DNA of 7,838 nt from Bauldia sp. (GTDB lineage: Bacteria; Pseudomonadota; Alphaproteobacteria; Rhizobiales; Kaistiaceae): assembly GCA_020442095.1 (NCBI GenBank), contig JAGRKY010000242.1:2480-10317 (forward strand), given 5' to 3'. Position numbers and translations under genes: made by a program. Of the stretch, positions 5,313 to 7,838 are shown piece by piece. The notes beneath the pieces are model-generated. The model ran no database searches. It saw nothing but the letters and a program-made list of their open reading frames with translations, and was not told where the DNA came from. How positions within the stretch are numbered: position 1 is the stretch's first letter; each line of letters starts with the position of its first letter.

Positions 5313-7352
5313 TCAGATCGTGTCCGTCCAGGTCCGGTCGTTGTCCTCGAGCCACTTGTTGATCGACTGCTTGTTGTAGATCTCGTGGCCGTTGACGACG
5401 ATGCGGACGCCCTTCAGCTTCCAGCCGCCGGCGATCCCGTCCGACGACTTGTGGATGCGCACCGAGTGGATATCCGACTCGTGGAGCCCGAGGCCCGGAT
5501 CGAGGTCGAAGGTGTCGGTATTCCCCCGCTCGAAATCGTCGTGGTCCTCGTTGTCGAGATTCCAGCTCCTTCCGCCAAGCGTCAGGGTGACGTCGTCGTC
5601 GGTCCCGGCCCACATCACGTTGGCGGTGCTTATCTCCACCCGCAGCCTCGAGACGATGGCGCGGTCCGAGATGCACCCGACCCAGACCCGGTGATCGTCC
5701 TCGAGCCAGGTGTTGATGCGGTCGACATCGCAGATCAATGACCCGCGGTACCAGGTCCGGACCCGGTTGAGCTTCCAGCCGCCGGCGAAGCCGTCCGGGC
5801 TCTTGCGGATGAGGATGCGTTTGATGTCGCTCCGCTGCACCGTGGGCGCCCAGAGCGCATAACCTTCCCTGGCATTGCGCTCGCGGTCGTCGTGATCCGG
5901 CGTGTCGAGGACGAAGTCGCGATCGCCGATGTCGAGCCACACGTCGTCGTCGGTGCCGGCCCACAGCTCGTCGGCGGTGGTGGTCTCGACGAAGATATGG
6001 GACCAGCCGATCTGGCCCCGGGTATAGCCGCAGAGCCGCCGCGAATTGCCGTCCATGATGCAGTCCTGGTGCGGATGGCTGCAGGCGCCGCAATTGCCGT
6101 TCGGGATGTTGTCGCAGCCGTGCGTCGTCTCGCAGCTCGAACACGGCGTGCCGCTGCCGGTATATTCGTCGGCCGAGCCGAAGAGATGGCTGGTCTCGTG
6201 GGCGGTGATCGCGTCGATGGTGCCGCGTCCCCAGCCGCCCCAGTTGTTCTTGTTGGCGAGCGTCACCCGGCCGTTGCTGGCATAGGCGTGCCAGGAATTG
6301 GCATAGGGGGTGACGAAGATGACCATCGCATGGGCCGAGAAGTTGCGGATGCGCATCGCCTCGCGATAGTCGCCGACGCCGCTCCAGTCGGCGGAGAATG
6401 TCTGGCCGTTGTAGCTGACCTCGCCCATGGCCGGGTCGCGCCAATAGGGCTCGTCCGGATCGCCCGAGCCGTTGGCGACGCCGATCTTGACGAACTGGAA
6501 ATCGTAGACCCAGGAGAGGTTGCCGGTCGGGTGCTGGCTGGTCAGCCAGCTGTGCCCGTCGAGGATCTCCTGGCAGATCTCGTTCCGCTCGGCGGTGCCG
6601 AATTTCGGACCACCGGAGGCCGAGGACTCGACGAAGACGATGCCGACCGACATCTCGCCGGTCATCCGCCAGCAGGCGGCCTCAAGAAAAAAAAGCCGCA
6701 GGATCTCCGCGATGAGGTCCTTCGGAATCCGGAGAAGACCATCGTAGGACCAGGGGCCGAGGCGGAAGGCGAGGCGCGCGAGATGGTAGGCGAGCGTCCG
6801 GTCCCCGTAGATCTCGGCGAGGCGCCGTTCGAAGTCGGCGAATTCCTTCGGCGACATCGGCTTCGGGTGTCGTTGCTTTCCCTTGCCCCGGGTCGCGCGG
6901 GGTTCCGGGCCGAGCACGGTCTCGCCGGTGCGCTTCTCATAGTCGGCGACGAGGCGCAGGAAGTCCTCGGGTCCGATCGCGCTGTAGGGCAGCGGTTCCT
7001 GCTTGCCGTCCCCGTTCCAGGGCTTGCCGATGTCGGCGCGCGCGTCCCTGGTGAGCTTGCGGTACTTGCCGGTGAACCGCGTGTTCCATTGCTGGACGAC
7101 GGCCAGCTGATCCGGGTCGAGCTTTTCGAGGTGTTCGCGGCCCATCGCTCCCTTGAGCCGGGCCGAGAAGATGCCGAGGCGCGAGGCCGCTTCCGCCTGG
7201 TCGTCGGTGGCGAGCGCCTCGATGGCGTGGCTTCCGTAATGCGCCACGACGGTCATCGACAATTCGCGCAGCTGCTCGGCGGCCGCGCGCCGGGCTTCGA
7301 ACGAGGGATGCTGCATCAGAAACAGGTAAGGCCTCTTGTCCTGCTTTGACAT
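5313..7352 (-). CDS. Metzincin-like zinc metallopeptidase with cysteine-rich segment and two C-terminal PLAT/LH2-like domains
   Basis: A 679-residue predicted protease. Residues 1-100 form a separate N-terminal region whose pattern (a strand, then TVVAHYGSHAIEALATDDQAEAA) faintly recalls subtilisin I9-type propeptides; this is tentative. Residues 100-230 are charged and unrecognised. The peptidase domain runs from about 233 (MSVGIVFVESSAS) to 455, with AHETSHLFGSADEY holding H385, E386 and H389, and D395 as probable third zinc ligand. M433 in CIMDGNS is a possible Met-turn. Seven cysteines (404, 407, 413, 421, 424, 431, 441) sit between the active site and the CGYTRGQIGW end. Two PLAT-like repeats follow (458-560, 574-676). 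The start is firm: GGAGG lies five bases before the ATG. No Sec or Tat signal is visible, odd for a disulfide-rich protease. It may be exported by a non-classical route or processed. Substrate unknown. Confidence 0.8.
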   Translation of the reverse strand: MSKQDKRPYLFLMQHPSFEARRAAAEQLRELSMTVVAHYGSHAIEALATDDQAEAASRLGIFSARLKGAMGREHLEKLDPDQLAVVQQWNTRFTGKYRKLTRDARADIGKPWNGDGKQEPLPYSAIGPEDFLRLVADYEKRTGETVLGPEPRATRGKGKQRHPKPMSPKEFADFERRLAEIYGDRTLAYHLARLAFRLGPWSYDGLLRIPKDLIAEILRLFFLEAACWRMTGEMSVGIVFVESSASGGPKFGTAERNEICQEILDGHSWLTSQHPTGNLSWVYDFQFVKIGVANGSGDPDEPYWRDPAMGEVSYNGQTFSADWSGVGDYREAMRIRNFSAHAMVIFVTPYANSWHAYASNGRVTLANKNNWGGWGRGTIDAITAHETSHLFGSADEYTGSGTPCSSCETTHGCDNIPNGNCGACSHPHQDCIMDGNSRRLCGYTRGQIGWSHIFVETTTADELWAGTDDDVWLDIGDRDFVLDTPDHDDRERNAREGYALWAPTVQRSDIKRILIRKSPDGFAGGWKLNRVRTWYRGSLICDVDRINTWLEDDHRVWVGCISDRAIVSRLRVEISTANVMWAGTDDDVTLTLGGRSWNLDNEDHDDFERGNTDTFDLDPGLGLHESDIHSVRIHKSSDGIAGGWKLKGVRIVVNGHEIYNKQSINKWLEDNDRTWTDTI
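5325..5981 (-). repeat. Two tandem PLAT/LH2-like domains encoded at the 3' end of the metallopeptidase gene
   Basis: Protein residues 458-560 and 574-676 align with each other by eye. Shared blocks, in order, are WAGTDDDV, an acidic DHDD stretch, a hydrophobic strand ending in Ile/Arg-x-His/Arg-Lys-Ser, DGFAGGWKL versus DGIAGGWKL, and INTWLEDDHRVW versus INKWLEDNDRTW. PLAT/LH2 domains are beta sandwiches that bind lipids, membranes or partner proteins, often with calcium; the many Asp residues fit metal binding. The copies have clearly diverged, so this is an old duplication. Confidence 0.75.
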
Positions 7353-7685
7353 ATTTTCCTCCGCCGCTGGGTGTATTCGTTGTGACTAATCCAATTGCAG
7401 ACGCCTTTCTTCAGATAGAATTTTATCGATTTCACAGAAATACTGCGTTTTTGTGGCAGGAAATCTATGCGGATATCGACTGGGTGAAAGTATCTCGATA
7501 GGCGGCGCCGCAAGGAAAGCGAGGCCGACCGTCGCTCGACCATGGGATGCGAGCGTTTCCTGAAGATCGGACTGACCAGTGTCGGCGCGCTCAGGACCAT
7601 CCGGGCGCGCGTCGCGCTCCGCCGGGTGGTCCTCAAGACGGCACTATCGCCCGAATTGCCGGTCTCCGGACAGCCGGCCCGGCGT
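7353..7685. promoter_or_regulatory. AT-richer gap upstream of the metallopeptidase gene, no gene seen
   Basis: This 333-base gap lies between the gshB end and the metallopeptidase start, both on the minus strand. The half near the metallopeptidase (about 7370-7500) is much richer in A and T than the rest of the window and probably holds its promoter. A -10-like TAAAAT reads on the minus strand at 7425-7420, but no good -35 is placed before it. TATCGA (7474-7479) and TCGATA (7495-7500) form a 6-base inverted repeat. The half near gshB (7501-7685) is GC-rich and its short open frames look like chance. No U-tailed terminator for gshB is seen. Confidence 0.4.
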
Positions 7686-7838
7686 CTACCCGACCCGCGC
7701 CTCGATCGCGTCCCAGATCAGCGCCGCAATGTCGGCGCCGCCGAAGCGCTTGACCTCGCGGATGCCGGTCGGCGAGGTGACGTTGATCTCGGTGAGATAC
7801 TCGCCGATCACGTCGATGCCGACGAAGATCAGGCCGCG
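7686..7838 (-). CDS. gshB: Glutathione synthetase (C-terminal 50 residues, cut by window edge)
   Basis: ATP-dependent ligase joining gamma-glutamylcysteine and glycine in the last step of glutathione synthesis in the cytoplasm. Only the C-terminus is in the window. Seen: [20 protein letters not shown] followed by SPTGIRE, the conserved end of the ATP-grasp domain with the ligand-binding Asn in EINVTSPTG, then a short helix ending DAIEARVG before TAG. This closely matches the end of Escherichia coli GshB ([10 protein letters not shown], then DAIEAR). The rest of the gene lies beyond the window. It is on the same strand as the metallopeptidase gene, 333 bases upstream of it, and is probably a separate housekeeping unit. 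Confidence 0.92.
   Translation of the reverse strand, partial: RGLIFVGIDVIGEYLTEINVTSPTGIREVKRFGGADIAALIWDAIEARVG

Noticed and set aside
4768..6444. 558-codon open frame on the minus strand
   Set aside because: It spans out of frame across the metallopeptidase 3' half and antisense through the LysR gene. Arg-rich shadow with no domain pattern.
5892..7349. 485-codon open frame on the plus strand
   Set aside because: It is antisense to the metallopeptidase gene, has no domain signature, and its composition (Val, Ala, Gly, Arg, Asp) is that of a shadow frame.
7316..7636. 106-codon open frame on the minus strand before the metallopeptidase
   Set aside because: It overlaps the supported metallopeptidase start in another frame, crosses AT-rich promoter-like DNA, lacks a convincing ribosome site, and resembles no known protein.

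Overview
The window looks like chromosomal DNA of a GC-rich alphaproteobacterium, probably Hyphomicrobiales (Rhizobiales). The main reason is an FrcR-like ROK repressor followed by an FrcB-like sugar-binding protein, in the order of rhizobial fructose (frc) loci. High GC, codon use, a DUF3775-type gene and a gshB tail fit this. No RNA gene, insertion sequence, phage gene or CRISPR array was seen.

Layout. (1) 1-1867, minus strand: a sugar-uptake operon start. The ROK repressor gene (590-1867) is transcribed first; the periplasmic sugar-binding protein gene (406 downwards, cut by the window edge) follows after a 183-base gap rich in inverted repeats. (2) 2033-2956, plus strand: a creatininase-family metal-dependent amidohydrolase gene, divergent from the repressor. 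(3) 3039-3482, plus: a small acidic DUF3775-type protein. A strong hairpin lies just after it, facing the convergent short-chain dehydrogenase gene. (4) 3548-4294 minus and 4392-5279 plus: an SDR oxidoreductase and a LysR regulator in the classical divergent pair, sharing a 97-base control region. (5) 5313-7352, minus: a 679-residue zinc metallopeptidase with an HExxHxxGxxDE site, a cysteine-rich segment and two C-terminal PLAT/LH2-like domains, but no visible signal peptide. It is preceded by an AT-rich gap. (6) 7686-7838, minus: the last 50 codons of glutathione synthetase.

How they work together. The repressor and binding protein very likely form one sugar-responsive unit, with adjacent palindromes at 566-597 as the best operator candidates and an unusual leader fold possible at 486-526. 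The LysR protein probably controls the SDR gene. The other genes show no obvious common pathway.

The least ordinary parts are the metallopeptidase architecture, the frcB leader structure, and two enzymes with changed signature residues (the creatininase-like protein and the SDR). All domain calls were made by eye from the translated sequence.
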